Below are positions 8,138-18,620 of a stretch of 61,122 nt of DNA, piece after piece. The position numbers and the translations under genes were made by a program. The notes beneath the pieces were generated by a model. It saw only the letters and a list, made by a program, of their open reading frames with translations, searched no databases and was not told the origin of the DNA. The stretch is from the NCBI GenBank assembly GCA_049431945.1, contig JBMTDJ010000005.1, positions 1-61,122 of the forward strand, given 5' to 3'. Each line of letters begins with the position of its first letter. The stretch's first letter is position 1. Origin of the DNA: Mxb001 sp049431945 (GTDB taxonomy: Bacteria; Actinomycetota; Actinomycetes; S36-B12).

Positions 8138-9352
8138 CTAGTTGCCGCCCTCGTTAAGGGTGACGGTGATCGGTGCGAAGCCGTCGCCCGTCGTGTTGAG
8201 GCCCATGGCCGTCAACTCGGCGTTGGCTGCCTCGGCGAACTGGTTGGTGTAGGCATCCGCCGGCGGCTCAGCCGTGATGACGGTGAGGCCCTCGAGGTTC
8301 GGAGTATTGAGCGAGATTGCCACGGTCTGGGCCCATGCGGCCGGGTCCATGACGCCCACGCCGTTGGGGGAGGGCCAGATGAGCTTGTTGATCTCGTTCA
8401 TCATCCACAGCTGGTGGCTGGCACCGAGTTGCGAACCGTTGGCCGTCACGATGTCAGCGCACTCCTGTGCGTTGTCGCGGCAGTAGATCCAGCCCTGGAG
8501 CGACGCGGTAACAAAACGCTGCGTCAGATCCTGGTACGCCGCATCGGCGAGACGCTCCTGAGAAGCCCAGATCGCGTCCTGGAGCATGCCCACGCCGTAG
8601 TCGGTGTAGTTGATCACCGTGAAGTCCTCGGGCTTGTAGAGCTCGCCCGTATCCGGGTTGACGGCCTCGAGCAACTGCGCGTACTCGTTGTACGTCATGG
8701 CCTCGGCGGCGTCGATCTCACGATTAAGCAGGGCCAGCATGTCGAACTGCTGCTGGACGAGCTCGACGTCCTTGGCGGGGTCGAGGCCCTCCTTGGCGAG
8801 GGCAGCGAAGATCTCGTACTCGTTGCCGAAGCCCCAGTTGCCGATCTTCTTGCCCTTGAAGTCCGCAGGGGTCTTGATGCCGGAGTCGGCCCAGGCCACC
8901 TGCAGCGTGCCGGAGCGCTGGAAGACCTGCGCGACATCGACGATGCCTGCGCCCTGCTCACGCGAGCTCAGAGCCTTGGGCACCCACGAGATGGCGAAGT
9001 CGGAGCCGCCCTGCGCAAGCACGGTCTGCGGGACGATGTCGACACCACCTTCGAGGATGGTGACATCGAGGCACTGCTCCTCGTAGAAGCCCTTGTCCTT
9101 AGCCGCGTAATAGCCGGCGAACTGCGCCTGCACGAACCACTGGAGCTGCAGGCTCGCCGGCGTGAGCTCAGCGCAGGCCTCCGTAGACTCCTCGGGCGCT
9201 GGCGCGCTGGACTCCGCTGCCGAGGACTCGGCCGGGGCGGAGCTGGACTCGCCGGAAGTGCTGCCACCGCCGCAGGCCGCAAGTACGAACGCGGCAGCAG
9301 AGGCGACTCCGACAACGGCCGCCAAGCGGCCGCGCGGTGGGATCCGCTTCAT
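8138..9352 (-). CDS. ABC transporter substrate-binding lipoprotein, NMT1/THI5-like
   Basis: A 404-residue exported binding protein. The signal peptide (MKRIPPRGRLAAVVGV, hydrophobic core, then LAAC) puts the lipidated cysteine at residue 27, followed by a Ser/Ala/Glu-rich linker of ~35 residues. The mature part has the NMT1/SsuA-like fold signature (LQLQWFVQAQFAGYYAAKDKG near the start of the domain). ATG at 9352 is supported by an AAAGGA eight bases upstream. Proteins of this branch bind pyrimidines (hydroxymethylpyrimidine and relatives). The downstream dihydropyrimidinase and ureidopropionase genes on the same strand support a pyrimidine or hydantoin ligand, by inference. Confidence 0.88.
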   Translation of the reverse strand: MKRIPPRGRLAAVVGVASAAAFVLAACGGGSTSGESSSAPAESSAAESSAPAPEESTEACAELTPASLQLQWFVQAQFAGYYAAKDKGFYEEQCLDVTILEGGVDIVPQTVLAQGGSDFAISWVPKALSSREQGAGIVDVAQVFQRSGTLQVAWADSGIKTPADFKGKKIGNWGFGNEYEIFAALAKEGLDPAKDVELVQQQFDMLALLNREIDAAEAMTYNEYAQLLEAVNPDTGELYKPEDFTVINYTDYGVGMLQDAIWASQERLADAAYQDLTQRFVTASLQGWIYCRDNAQECADIVTANGSQLGASHQLWMMNEINKLIWPSPNGVGVMDPAAWAQTVAISLNTPNLEGLTVITAEPPADAYTNQFAEAANAELTAMGLNTTGDGFAPITVTLNEGGN

Positions 9353-9372
9353 TGGTGTTCCTTTCTGGTGGG

Positions 9373-10143
9373 TTAGGCCGATCGGGAGCGATCGGCCCAT
9401 GGAGTGGTCCATCGCTCGAGAGCGACCGTGACCAGGTAGAAAACGAGACCGGTGATGATGGCGGCCACGACATAGGCCCATGCCCGGCCGTAGGCGGTGT
9501 TCGCGGCCGAACTGGCGATGCGGCTGCCGAGTCCTTCCTGGGGTCCGCCGAAGTACTCGGCGACGAGGGCCGCGATCACCGAGAGCGGTGCGGCGATCTT
9601 GAGCCCGGTGAAGAAGAACGGTATGGCGTTGGGCACGCGGAGCACTCGGAGGACCGTGCGCGGCTTCGCGTTCATCGAGCGCATCAACTCCAATTGCACC
9701 GGCTGGACCTGCACTAGGCCGCGAATGACATTCACGAGCATGGGGAAGAACACGATGATCATCGTTACCAGGACTCTCGGAGTCCTGCTGGTGATGCTGA
9801 ACATGTTGTTGAGGATCGGTGTCAGGGCAATGATGGGCACCGCGGCCAGGCCCGCGGCAAGCGGCGTAACCAGATTGTTAACGACGATGAAGCGCTGCGC
9901 GAGGAAGGCCATGGCGACGCCCAGGATGGATCCCAGCACCAGGCCCAGGAAGGCGGTCGTGGCCGTGTAGAGGGCCGTGTTCCACATGAGGGAGAGGTCG
10001 CCGAAGAAGTTTTCAGCGATCAGGCTCGGGGCCGGCAGCAGGTAGGGCTGGATGTCCTGGACGACGACGACCGCCTGCCACGCCGCAAGCACGAGCACGC
10101 CGATGAGGATCGGCGGCCAGATGAACTTCAGGCGGTCGGACAT
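9373..10143 (-). CDS. ABC transporter permease (pyrimidine/nitrate/taurine class), subunit 2
   Basis: A 256-residue inner-membrane permease of the BPD_transp_1 family with an N-terminal membrane helix (PPILIGVLVLAAWQAVVVV) and several further hydrophobic stretches. The cytoplasmic coupling loop (MRSMNAKPRTVLRVLRVPNA) that docks on the ATPase is recognisable. Its ATG overlaps the ATPase stop by one base (TGATG). It follows the ATPase and precedes the binding protein in the operon and pairs with the permease at 10994-11899. Confidence 0.9.
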   Translation of the reverse strand: MSDRLKFIWPPILIGVLVLAAWQAVVVVQDIQPYLLPAPSLIAENFFGDLSLMWNTALYTATTAFLGLVLGSILGVAMAFLAQRFIVVNNLVTPLAAGLAAVPIIALTPILNNMFSITSRTPRVLVTMIIVFFPMLVNVIRGLVQVQPVQLELMRSMNAKPRTVLRVLRVPNAIPFFFTGLKIAAPLSVIAALVAEYFGGPQEGLGSRIASSAANTAYGRAWAYVVAAIITGLVFYLVTVALERWTTPWADRSRSA

Positions 10144-10997
10144 CAGACCTCGCCCACCCGAGCCCGGGTGCTGGCGCCGCCGACATGCCCCCGCAAGGCC
10201 TCGCGCACGGCCGTGACGGAGTGGAAGAAGTCCTCCGACTCGCGCGTGTCTTCATCGCGCGCGTCACCGAGAGGGATCGGGACGATGTCGGTGATGCGCC
10301 CAGGACGAGGGGACATCACGACGACCCGATCGGAGAGGTAGACCGCCTCGGGAATCGAGTGCGTGACGAAGATGATCGACTTGCCCGTCTCGCGGCGGAT
10401 CCGCAGCAGTTCGTTCTGCATCCGCTCGCGAGTCATCTCGTCGAGAGCGCCGAAGGGCTCGTCCATGAGCAGGAGCGGCGGGTCGACCGCGAGGGATCGG
10501 GCGATCGCCACCCGCTGCTGCATGCCACCGGACAGCTGCCAGGGCCGATGCTCGGCGAAGTCCGCGAGCTGAACCATGTCAAGGAGCTCCATGGAGCGCT
10601 GCTGCCGCTTGTCCTTGCCCCACCCCATGAGCTCCAGAGGCAACTCCACGTTCTTGCGGACGGTGCGCCAATCGAACAGGGCGGCCTGCTGGAAGGCCAT
10701 GCCGTACAGCTGCTTCTGGCGCGCCTCGTGAGGCGTCACGCCCGCCACGAGCATCTCGCCCCGCGTGGCATCGGTGAGGTCGGCGATCACCCTGAGGAGG
10801 GTCGACTTGCCGCAGCCCGAAGGACCGATCAGGGAGACGAACTCGCCCGAGTCGACGGAGAGGTTGACGTCCTGCAGTGCCGTCACTTCGCCGGACTGGC
10901 CCTCGTTGAAGACCTTCCAGATGCCCTGGGCCTGGACGGCGAGGGGGCCCGGCGGGTCGGCCAAGCCGCCCCTGTCGGGCTGTGTCGCATTGCTCAT
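10143..10997 (-). CDS. ABC transporter ATP-binding protein (SsuB/TauB/ThiZ-like)
   Basis: A 284-residue ABC ATPase with Walker A GPSGCGKST, signature LSGGMQQR, Walker B LLLMDEPFGALD and the H-loop VTHSIPEA. It energises the two permeases on either side of it. The stop codon overlaps the downstream permease start (TGATG) and its own start overlaps the upstream permease stop by four bases. The family includes nitrate, sulfonate and pyrimidine-precursor importers; context favours pyrimidine or hydantoin. Confidence 0.92.
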   Translation of the reverse strand: MSNATQPDRGGLADPPGPLAVQAQGIWKVFNEGQSGEVTALQDVNLSVDSGEFVSLIGPSGCGKSTLLRVIADLTDATRGEMLVAGVTPHEARQKQLYGMAFQQAALFDWRTVRKNVELPLELMGWGKDKRQQRSMELLDMVQLADFAEHRPWQLSGGMQQRVAIARSLAVDPPLLLMDEPFGALDEMTRERMQNELLRIRRETGKSIIFVTHSIPEAVYLSDRVVVMSPRPGRITDIVPIPLGDARDEDTRESEDFFHSVTAVREALRGHVGGASTRARVGEV

Positions 10998-11899
10998 GCG
11001 CTCTTCTCCTTGGGCAGGTGGCGGGTGAGGTAGACGTCAAGCGCCGCGACAAGGGCGGCTACCAGGAGGCCCATGGCCAGGGCGCCGAATACCGCGACGT
11101 AGACCTTGGAGGGCTGCGAGGTGATCTGGCGGGCGTACTCGATGAGCAGGCGGCCGATGCCACCGCGCACTCCGGTGGAGATCTCCGCAACCACCGTTCC
11201 AACGACGGCGGCCGCGGCCGAGACCTTCAGCGCTGGCACGAGGTAGGGGATCGATGCGGGGAATCGCAGCTTGCGGGTCATCTGCCCAGGGGTGGCTCCG
11301 TAAGAACGCATGAGTTCCAGTGCGGTGGCGGAAGGGGCCTGCAGGCCGCGCAGGGCGCCTACGGATACGGGGAAGAACGCGAGATAGGCGGCGATGAACA
11401 TGACCGAGTACGTCGTGTTCCACTGGACGGGCCCGATCGAGATGCGGTTGCCGATGCCCACGATGAGCGGTGCGAGGGCGATCAGCGGGACGGTCTGCGA
11501 GGCGATGACGAAGGGGAGTAGCCCGCGCTCCATGAAGAGGAACCGCTGCATGATGACGGCGAGCAGCAGGCCCACCCCGGCGCCGATGACGAAACCGCCC
11601 GCGGCGAGCAGCAGGGAGCGGAACGTCGCGGACATGACCGCTTGCAGGACAGTAGTGTCCGAGCCGCGCACCTCAGGCTCGCCCATGGCCGACACCATCG
11701 TCCAGACGTGCGGCATCGTCATGTCCGATGTGTTGAGGGGCAGGCTCACCACGGTGCCCAGCCACTTCACGAGTTCCCACATGAGGACAGCGATGGCGAT
11801 CCCCGCGAGGGCCCACAGCAGGCTAACCGCGCCGTTGCGCAGCCGACGGCCTACGCCGCGCGAGCGGCGGGGCCGCTCGAGCGATGCCGTACTGCTCAC
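10994..11899 (-). CDS. ABC transporter permease (pyrimidine/nitrate/taurine class), subunit 1
   Basis: A 301-residue membrane protein with about six hydrophobic helices. The first is AVSLLWALAGIAIAVLMWEL, and the coupling loop reads LMRSYGATPGQMTRKLRFPA. The first ~25 residues are basic and cytosolic. Two distinct permeases with one NMT1-type binding protein is the arrangement of hydroxymethylpyrimidine/pyrimidine importers, unlike the single-permease Ssu and Tau systems. It is the first transporter gene after the luciferase-like oxidoreductase, separated from it by 29 bp. Confidence 0.9.
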   Translation of the reverse strand: MSSTASLERPRRSRGVGRRLRNGAVSLLWALAGIAIAVLMWELVKWLGTVVSLPLNTSDMTMPHVWTMVSAMGEPEVRGSDTTVLQAVMSATFRSLLLAAGGFVIGAGVGLLLAVIMQRFLFMERGLLPFVIASQTVPLIALAPLIVGIGNRISIGPVQWNTTYSVMFIAAYLAFFPVSVGALRGLQAPSATALELMRSYGATPGQMTRKLRFPASIPYLVPALKVSAAAAVVGTVVAEISTGVRGGIGRLLIEYARQITSQPSKVYVAVFGALAMGLLVAALVAALDVYLTRHLPKEKSA

Positions 11900-11928
11900 C
11901 GTGAACTCCTCCCTGCGCGAGCGAGCGG

Positions 11929-12945
11929 CTAGGACTTGGCCAGCACGGTCTCGGAGACGGCGGGAATGATCCTCTCGCCGTACTCCAAGAGTGTGTGGTC
12001 CTTGTCGTCGTGCTGGAGGTAGACGGCGAACTGGTCAACCCCCAGTGCCTTAAGCTCCTCGATCCTGCGAACGTGCTCCTCGACCGGGCCGATGATGCAG
12101 AAGCGGTCGATGATCTCGTCCGGCACGAAGTCGGTGTGGGTGTTGCCCGCGCGACCATGCTCGTTGTAGTCGTAGCCCTGCCGGTTCTTGATGTAGTCGG
12201 TCAAGGCCGACGGCACGCCGCCGCCCTCGCCGTATCGGTCGACAATGTCGGCGACATGATTGCCGACCATTCCGCCGAACCAGCGAAGCTGATCGCGAGC
12301 GTGCGGCACGTCGTCAGTGACGTAGGCCGGCGCTGCCACGCAGATGTAGACGTCGTCGGGATTACGACCGGCATCCGCAGCTGCCTTTCGGACTGCCTCG
12401 ATGGTCCAGGCGGCGATCTGTGGATCAGCCAACTGCAGGATGAATCCGTCGCCCACCTCACCGGTGAGCGCGAGGACCTTGGGGCCGTAGGCCGCGACGA
12501 AGACGCTCGTGTGGCTGTCCTCGGCCCATGGGAGACGAATGTTGCTGCCCTTGTACTCAATCGGCCGTCCGTTGGTGAGGTCCTTCAATTGCACGACGGC
12601 TTCGCGCAGTTCCGCAACGCTGACCGGCTTGCCGTTCGTGACGCGGACCGCGGAGTCACCGCGGCCGATCCCAATCACGGTGCGGTCGCCGTACATCTCG
12701 TTGAGGGTGGCGAAGACGGACGCGGTTACCGTGATGTCTCGGGTGGCCGGATTCGTCACCATCGGCCCGACGATGACCTTGCGGGTTTCGTCGAGGATCT
12801 TCGAGTAGATGACGTACGGCTCCTCCCACAGGATGTGGGAGTCGAAGGTCCACACGTAGTCGAAGCCCAGCGTCTCAGCACGCCGAGCGAGGTCGATGAC
12901 GCGTGATGCCGGGGGAGTGCACTGCAGGACGACGCCGATATCCAT
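11929..12945 (-). CDS. Luciferase-like (LLM class) F420- or FMN-dependent oxidoreductase
   Basis: A 338-residue TIM-barrel oxidoreductase beginning MDIGVVLQCTPPASRVIDLA. Segments such as GFDYVWTFDSHILWEEPYVI, GPMVTNPATRD, GIGRGDSAVR and ALTGEVGDGFILQ are typical of the luciferase-like family close to methylene-H4MPT reductase. From memory it resembles the TIGR03842 family. ATG at 12945 is chosen: the frame continues upstream only by running through the dehydrogenase gene, and AAGGG lies upstream. It is embedded between the importer genes and the pyrimidine-degradation enzymes, with no classical dihydropyrimidine dehydrogenase in the window, so a redox or oxygenation step on the pyrimidine ring is plausible. 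The cofactor cannot be settled here. Confidence 0.85.
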   Translation of the reverse strand: MDIGVVLQCTPPASRVIDLARRAETLGFDYVWTFDSHILWEEPYVIYSKILDETRKVIVGPMVTNPATRDITVTASVFATLNEMYGDRTVIGIGRGDSAVRVTNGKPVSVAELREAVVQLKDLTNGRPIEYKGSNIRLPWAEDSHTSVFVAAYGPKVLALTGEVGDGFILQLADPQIAAWTIEAVRKAAADAGRNPDDVYICVAAPAYVTDDVPHARDQLRWFGGMVGNHVADIVDRYGEGGGVPSALTDYIKNRQGYDYNEHGRAGNTHTDFVPDEIIDRFCIIGPVEEHVRRIEELKALGVDQFAVYLQHDDKDHTLLEYGERIIPAVSETVLAKS

Positions 12946-12964
12946 GTCTGTGATCTGCCCTTCG

Positions 12965-14452
<1,488 letters not shown>

Positions 14453-14488
14453 GTGCTACTCCGCTCGTTTGCTGTGACGTGGAATCGG

Positions 14489-15901
14489 TCAGATGAGGTA
14501 CTGCGAGAGGCCGCGCTTGAGGTAGCGGCCGCGACCCTTGGTTCCGTGGAAGCCCTGATCGTCGACGAGGACCTCGCCGCGGGACATGACGACGTCGACG
14601 TGTCCGTCGATCTCGTAGCCCTCCCAGGCGCTGTGGTCCATGTTCATGTGATGGGTCTTGTCGTACCCGATGCTCGTGTGTCCATTCGGGTCATACACGA
14701 CGATGTCCGCATCCGACCCGGGGGCGATGGCGCCCTTCTTCGGGTAGAGCCCGAACATCCGAGCAGGCGTCGTGGATGTGATCTCCACCCATCGCTCGAC
14801 GCTGAGCTGCCCGTCGACGACCCCCTGGTAGATGAGGTCCATGCGGTGCTCGACTGACCCGATGCCATTGGGGATCTTGGAGAAGTCGCCGAGACCGAGC
14901 TCCTTTTGCTCCTTGAAGCAGAAGGGGCAGTGGTCGGTGCTCACGATCGACAGGTCGTTGGTGCGCAGATAGCGCCAGAGCTCGTCCTGGTGCCCCTCCT
15001 CACGAGAGCGGAGCGGGGTGGAGCAGACCCACTTGGCGCCCTCGAAACCCGGAGCACCGAGTTGCTCCTCGAGGGACAGGTAGAGGTACTGCGGGCAGGT
15101 CTCGCCGAAGACGTTGAGTCCGAGGTCGCGGGCCTCCTGCAACGTCTGCACCGCTTGCTTGGCGGACATGTGGACGATGTAGAGCGGGGCTCCGGTGATT
15201 CGCGCGAGCATGATCGCGCGATGTGTCGCCTCCTCCTCCGTCTCCCAGGGGCGTGTCAGCCCATGGTTGATCGGGGCCGTCTCACCTCGGGCGAGGGCCT
15301 GCGCGACGAGCACGTCGATCGCGATGCCGTTCTCGGCGTGCATCATGATCATCGACCCGTTGTTCTTGGCCTGCTGCATGGCGCGAAGGATCTGGCCGTC
15401 GTCGCTGTAGAAGACGCCCGGATAGGCCATGAAGAGCTTGAAGCTCGTCACGCCTTCGTCGACCAGTTCGTCCATCGCCTTGAGGGAGTCATCGTCGACG
15501 CCGCCGATGATCTGATGGAAGCCGTAGTCGATGAGGCAGTTGCCGTCGGCTTTGGCGTGCCACGCGGCGAGGCCGTCCTGTACGCGCTCGCCGTAGCGTT
15601 GCACGGCGAAGTCGATGATCGTCGTCGTGCCACCCCACGCGGCTGCGCGCGTGCCGGTCTCGAAGGTGTCGGATGCAAACGTGCCACCGAACGGCAATTC
15701 CATGTGAGTGTGGGCATCGATGCCGCCGGGGATGACGTACTTGCCCGTGGCGTCGATGACGCGATCGACCTTGCCGGCGAGTTCGTCCGACGCTGCGCCT
15801 GGAGCAAGCAGCGCTGAGATGGTCTCGCCGTCGACGAGCACATCTGTCACGGTCATGCCCTGCGGGGTGACGACCGATCCGCCTTGAATGAGGGTGCGCA
15901 T
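14489..15901 (-). CDS. hydA: Dihydropyrimidinase / hydantoinase
   Basis: A 470-residue amidohydrolase that opens 5,6-dihydropyrimidine (or hydantoin) rings to N-carbamoyl amino acids. The metal ligands are visible in IDAHTHMELPF, the carbamylated bridging lysine Lys155 in SFKLFMAYPG, histidines in MMHAENG and YIVHMSAKQA, and the catalytic Asp in STDHCPF. The ATG at 15901 has a clear AGGAGG before it. It lies 23 bp after the ureidopropionase gene and 36 bp before mmsA. Stereospecific hydantoinases share the fold, so substrate range is uncertain, but the neighbours fit uracil and thymine breakdown. Confidence 0.94.
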   Translation of the reverse strand: MRTLIQGGSVVTPQGMTVTDVLVDGETISALLAPGAASDELAGKVDRVIDATGKYVIPGGIDAHTHMELPFGGTFASDTFETGTRAAAWGGTTTIIDFAVQRYGERVQDGLAAWHAKADGNCLIDYGFHQIIGGVDDDSLKAMDELVDEGVTSFKLFMAYPGVFYSDDGQILRAMQQAKNNGSMIMMHAENGIAIDVLVAQALARGETAPINHGLTRPWETEEEATHRAIMLARITGAPLYIVHMSAKQAVQTLQEARDLGLNVFGETCPQYLYLSLEEQLGAPGFEGAKWVCSTPLRSREEGHQDELWRYLRTNDLSIVSTDHCPFCFKEQKELGLGDFSKIPNGIGSVEHRMDLIYQGVVDGQLSVERWVEITSTTPARMFGLYPKKGAIAPGSDADIVVYDPNGHTSIGYDKTHHMNMDHSAWEGYEIDGHVDVVMSRGEVLVDDQGFHGTKGRGRYLKRGLSQYLI

Positions 15902-15924
15902 GTCAGCCTCCTGTGTGTCGGGAA

Positions 15925-16764
15925 TCAGGCGCGAGTGAGGTCGCCGTAGGCGTCCGGTCGACGATCGCGATAGAACGCCCACCGGTTGCGCACCTCTGCG
16001 AGCAGGTCCATGTCGAGGTCGCGGACGACAAGTTCGGGCTTGTAGGGGTCGGCAGGCTCGCCCACGAACTTGCCCTCGGGATCGACGAAGTAGCTGGTCC
16101 CGTAGAAGTCGTTGTCGCCGATCTCGGACTCGATGCCCACGCGGTTGATTGCGCCGACGAAGTACTCGTTGGCGACGGCCGAGGCGGGTTGCTCCAACTG
16201 CCAGAGGTACGCAGAGAGGCCACGGTGCGTGGCCGACGGATTGAAGACGATCTGGGCGCCGTTGAGACCCAGTGCGCGCCAGCCCTCGGGGAAGTGCCGG
16301 TCGTAGCAGATGTAGACGCCGACGGGGCCGACAGCTGTCTGGAAGACGGGGTAGCCGAGGTTGCCGGGACGGAAGTAGAACTTCTCCCAGAAGCCCTTGA
16401 CCTGCGGGATGTGGTTCTTGCGGTACTTGCCGAGGTAGGTGCCATCGGCATCGACGACCGCGGCGGTGTTGTAGAGGATGCCGGGCTGCTCCTCCTCGTA
16501 CATCGGGAGCACGAGCACCATGCCGAGCTCGGCCGCGAGGGCCTGGAAGCGCTCCGTGGTGGGTCCGGGAATGGACTCCGCGTACTCGTAGTACTTCGCA
16601 TCCTGCACCTGGCAGAAGTACGGGCCATAGAAAAGCTCCTGGAAGCACATGACCTTCGCGCCCTGCGCGGCCGCCTGCCGCGCGTACTCCTCGTGGGCGA
16701 CGATCATGGACTCCTTGTCGCCCGTCCAGTTGGTCTGGACAAGGGCTGCCCGCACGACGGACAT
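15925..16764 (-). CDS. Beta-ureidopropionase / N-carbamoyl amino-acid amidohydrolase (nitrilase family)
   Basis: A 279-residue carbon-nitrogen hydrolase with the Glu-Lys-Cys triad at Glu43 (CFQELFYGPYF), Lys116 (GKYRKNHIP) and Cys153 (VYICYDRHFPEGWR). It hydrolyses N-carbamoyl-beta-alanine to beta-alanine, ammonia and CO2, completing ring catabolism after dihydropyrimidinase. The closely related N-carbamoylputrescine amidase activity is a real alternative because a polyamine locus lies on the other side of the promoter region. It is the first gene of the minus-strand operon that runs to 8138. Confidence 0.9.
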   Translation of the reverse strand: MSVVRAALVQTNWTGDKESMIVAHEEYARQAAAQGAKVMCFQELFYGPYFCQVQDAKYYEYAESIPGPTTERFQALAAELGMVLVLPMYEEEQPGILYNTAAVVDADGTYLGKYRKNHIPQVKGFWEKFYFRPGNLGYPVFQTAVGPVGVYICYDRHFPEGWRALGLNGAQIVFNPSATHRGLSAYLWQLEQPASAVANEYFVGAINRVGIESEIGDNDFYGTSYFVDPEGKFVGEPADPYKPELVVRDLDMDLLAEVRNRWAFYRDRRPDAYGDLTRA

Positions 16765-16824
16765 GGCACCTCCACGTGGCTCTCGGCGAAGGCCGAGGAC
16801 CCGGACTTCCCGGGACGGATCCTC

Positions 16825-16830
16825 ACACTA
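16825..16830 (-). promoter_or_regulatory. -10 box for the pyrimidine-degradation operon
   Basis: TAGTGT followed by GAGG on the minus strand gives a predicted start near 16818 and a ~55-base leader before the ureidopropionase ATG at 16764. The same TAGTGT sequence is used on the opposite strand at 16984-16989. No -35 consensus is evident. Confidence 0.4.
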
Positions 16831-16983
16831 GACCCGTACGTGGCGCCCGGTGAGGAGACCGGGCGAATCGCCCGTTCTGTCGTCCATGACCGCTCTGCCG
16901 CCGCGGATGTCGGAGTCCGCCAGCAGGCGTAGCGGTGACATCTGAGTCCCACCGGGTCGCCCCACGGGTACGGCGGGGGCCGC

Positions 16984-16989
16984 TAGTGT
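16984..16989 (+). promoter_or_regulatory. -10 box for the polyamine operon
   Basis: TAGTGT lies ~50 bp before the aldehyde dehydrogenase GTG at 17039, with a predicted start near 16996. It faces away from the identical box at 16825-16830, so the ~150 bp between them is the shared control region of both catabolic operons. That stretch holds no gene and no long palindrome that I can see. Confidence 0.4.
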
Positions 16990-17038
16990 GGAGCGATCGC
17001 CCGAGCGACGAGGCGCGGGCCGCACTCGGGAGGTGATC

Positions 17039-18541
17039 GTGGTCGCGGGATTCATCGACGGGGCCCCCGTAGCCGCCGGCTCGGCCGGCACCTTTGATGT
17101 CATCGATCCTTCCGATGGCACCGTGGTGCAGACCGTGGGTCTCGCGGGTCCTACGGAGGTCGATAGCGCCGTCGCCGCAGCCAAGCGTGCTCAGCCCGAG
17201 TGGGCAGCGGCGACGCCGGCGGAGCGCGGGGCGGCACTGCTCGCGCTCGCGCAGCGCGTCGAGGCCAGGGCGGCGGAGTACGCCGAGGTCGAGTCCCGCC
17301 AGACCGGCAAGACGATCCGGCTGGCGACGGAGTTCGACGTCCCGGGCAGTATCGACAATGCCGTGTTCTTCGCCGGGGCCGCGCGTCAGCTCGAGGGGCT
17401 GGCGTCGGGGGAGTACGACGCGACGCACACCTCGGTGATCCGACGCGAGCCCGTGGGTGTGGTCGGCTCGATCGCCCCCTGGAACTACCCCCTGCAGATG
17501 GCCATGTGGAAGGTCCTCCCCGCGATTGCCGCAGGCAACACGATCGTGCTTAAGCCGGCGGAGATCACCCCGCTCACCACCCTCATGCTGGCCGAGGATG
17601 CGGCAGCCGCCGGAATCCCCGCGGGCGTCCTCAACGTCGTTGTCGGCCGTGGCCCCGAGGCTGGGGAGGCGCTCGTAAGCCATCCGGATGTCGCGATGGT
17701 GTCCTTCACCGGCTCGACGCCCGTAGGGCGGCGCGTCATGGAGCTCGCCGCGGGGCGGGCAGCCCGGGTCCATCTCGAGCTTGGGGGCAAGGCACCTTTC
17801 GTCGTGTACGACGACGCCGACATCGATGCGGCGATCCAGGGCGCGGTCGCTGGTGCCCTCATCAACGCGGGTCAGGACTGCACGGCTGCCACACGCATCT
17901 ACGCTCAGCGCGGGGTCTACGACGAGATCGTCGCGGGCGTGGCCGATCTGCTCGGCCGGGTCAGGGTCGGGGATCCGCGCGATCCCGCGACGGACCTCGG
18001 GCCCCTCGTCTCCTTCGCGCAGCGTGATCGCGTCGCGGGGTTCGTCGATCGGGCTCGCGGTGTTGGCGCCGAGGTCCGGGCCGGTGGCGTGATCCCCGGC
18101 GGCGACCTGGCCAAAGGTGCCTACTACGCCCCGACCCTGGTCACTGGGGCGGCCCAGGACGCCGAAATCGTCCAGGAGGAGATCTTCGGGCCGGTACTCG
18201 TCGCGCTGCCCTTCGACTCCGACGTTGAGGGCATCGACCTGGCCAATGACACCCGTTACGGCCTCGCGGCCTCGGTGTGGTCTCGGGATGTCTTCCGCAC
18301 GATGGGGGCACAACGGGCAATTCGGGCAGGGACCGTCTGGGTCAACGATCACATCCCCATCGTGAGCGAGATGCCCCATGGAGGGATGAAGCAATCCGGC
18401 TTCGGGAAGGACATGTCGAAGTACTCCCTCGAGGAATACACGGTGGTCAAGCATGTCTCGTGGGATATCTCAGGGGAGCCGCGCAAGGAGTGGCATCGCA
18501 CGATCTTCACCGATACCGGTCCGGCCCCGGCGGGGCGGTGA
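17039..18541 (+). CDS. Aldehyde dehydrogenase, aminoaldehyde type (second copy)
   Basis: A 500-residue NAD(P)-dependent aldehyde dehydrogenase related to the one at 6622. It has SIAPWNYPLQMAMWKVLP, general base Glu247 (LELGGKAPFVV) and nucleophile Cys281 (GQDCTAATRIY). The C-terminal motif MPHGGMKQSGFGKDMSKYS is typical of gamma-aminobutyraldehyde dehydrogenases. GTG at 17039 is preferred over the GTG six bases earlier because GGGAGG is then correctly spaced. It heads a co-directional run with the polyamine importer and amine oxidase, so 4-aminobutanal or 3-aminopropanal from putrescine or spermidine are likely substrates. Confidence 0.9.
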   Translation: MVAGFIDGAPVAAGSAGTFDVIDPSDGTVVQTVGLAGPTEVDSAVAAAKRAQPEWAAATPAERGAALLALAQRVEARAAEYAEVESRQTGKTIRLATEFDVPGSIDNAVFFAGAARQLEGLASGEYDATHTSVIRREPVGVVGSIAPWNYPLQMAMWKVLPAIAAGNTIVLKPAEITPLTTLMLAEDAAAAGIPAGVLNVVVGRGPEAGEALVSHPDVAMVSFTGSTPVGRRVMELAAGRAARVHLELGGKAPFVVYDDADIDAAIQGAVAGALINAGQDCTAATRIYAQRGVYDEIVAGVADLLGRVRVGDPRDPATDLGPLVSFAQRDRVAGFVDRARGVGAEVRAGGVIPGGDLAKGAYYAPTLVTGAAQDAEIVQEEIFGPVLVALPFDSDVEGIDLANDTRYGLAASVWSRDVFRTMGAQRAIRAGTVWVNDHIPIVSEMPHGGMKQSGFGKDMSKYSLEEYTVVKHVSWDISGEPRKEWHRTIFTDTGPAPAGR

Positions 18542-18565
18542 GGCACCCCTTCCGGGGTTCCGCGT

Positions 18566-18571
18566 TAGCAT
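18566..18571 (+). promoter_or_regulatory. Possible -10 box before potD
   Basis: TAGCAT ~50 bp upstream of the potD ATG could start a separate importer transcript. It is a single short match without a recognisable -35, so it may be chance. Confidence 0.3.
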
Positions 18572-18620
18572 CAGTCAGGAGCCAGGCGAGCGACCGCTCG
18601 ACGAACACGAGGAGTATGAG

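Noticed and set aside
16823..18454. A 543-codon open frame on the minus strand opposite the second aldehyde dehydrogenase
   Set aside because: It is a GC-rich shadow of a gene with a clear family match and intact catalytic residues; the translated shadow has no recognisable domain and is rich in Arg, Gly and Asp.
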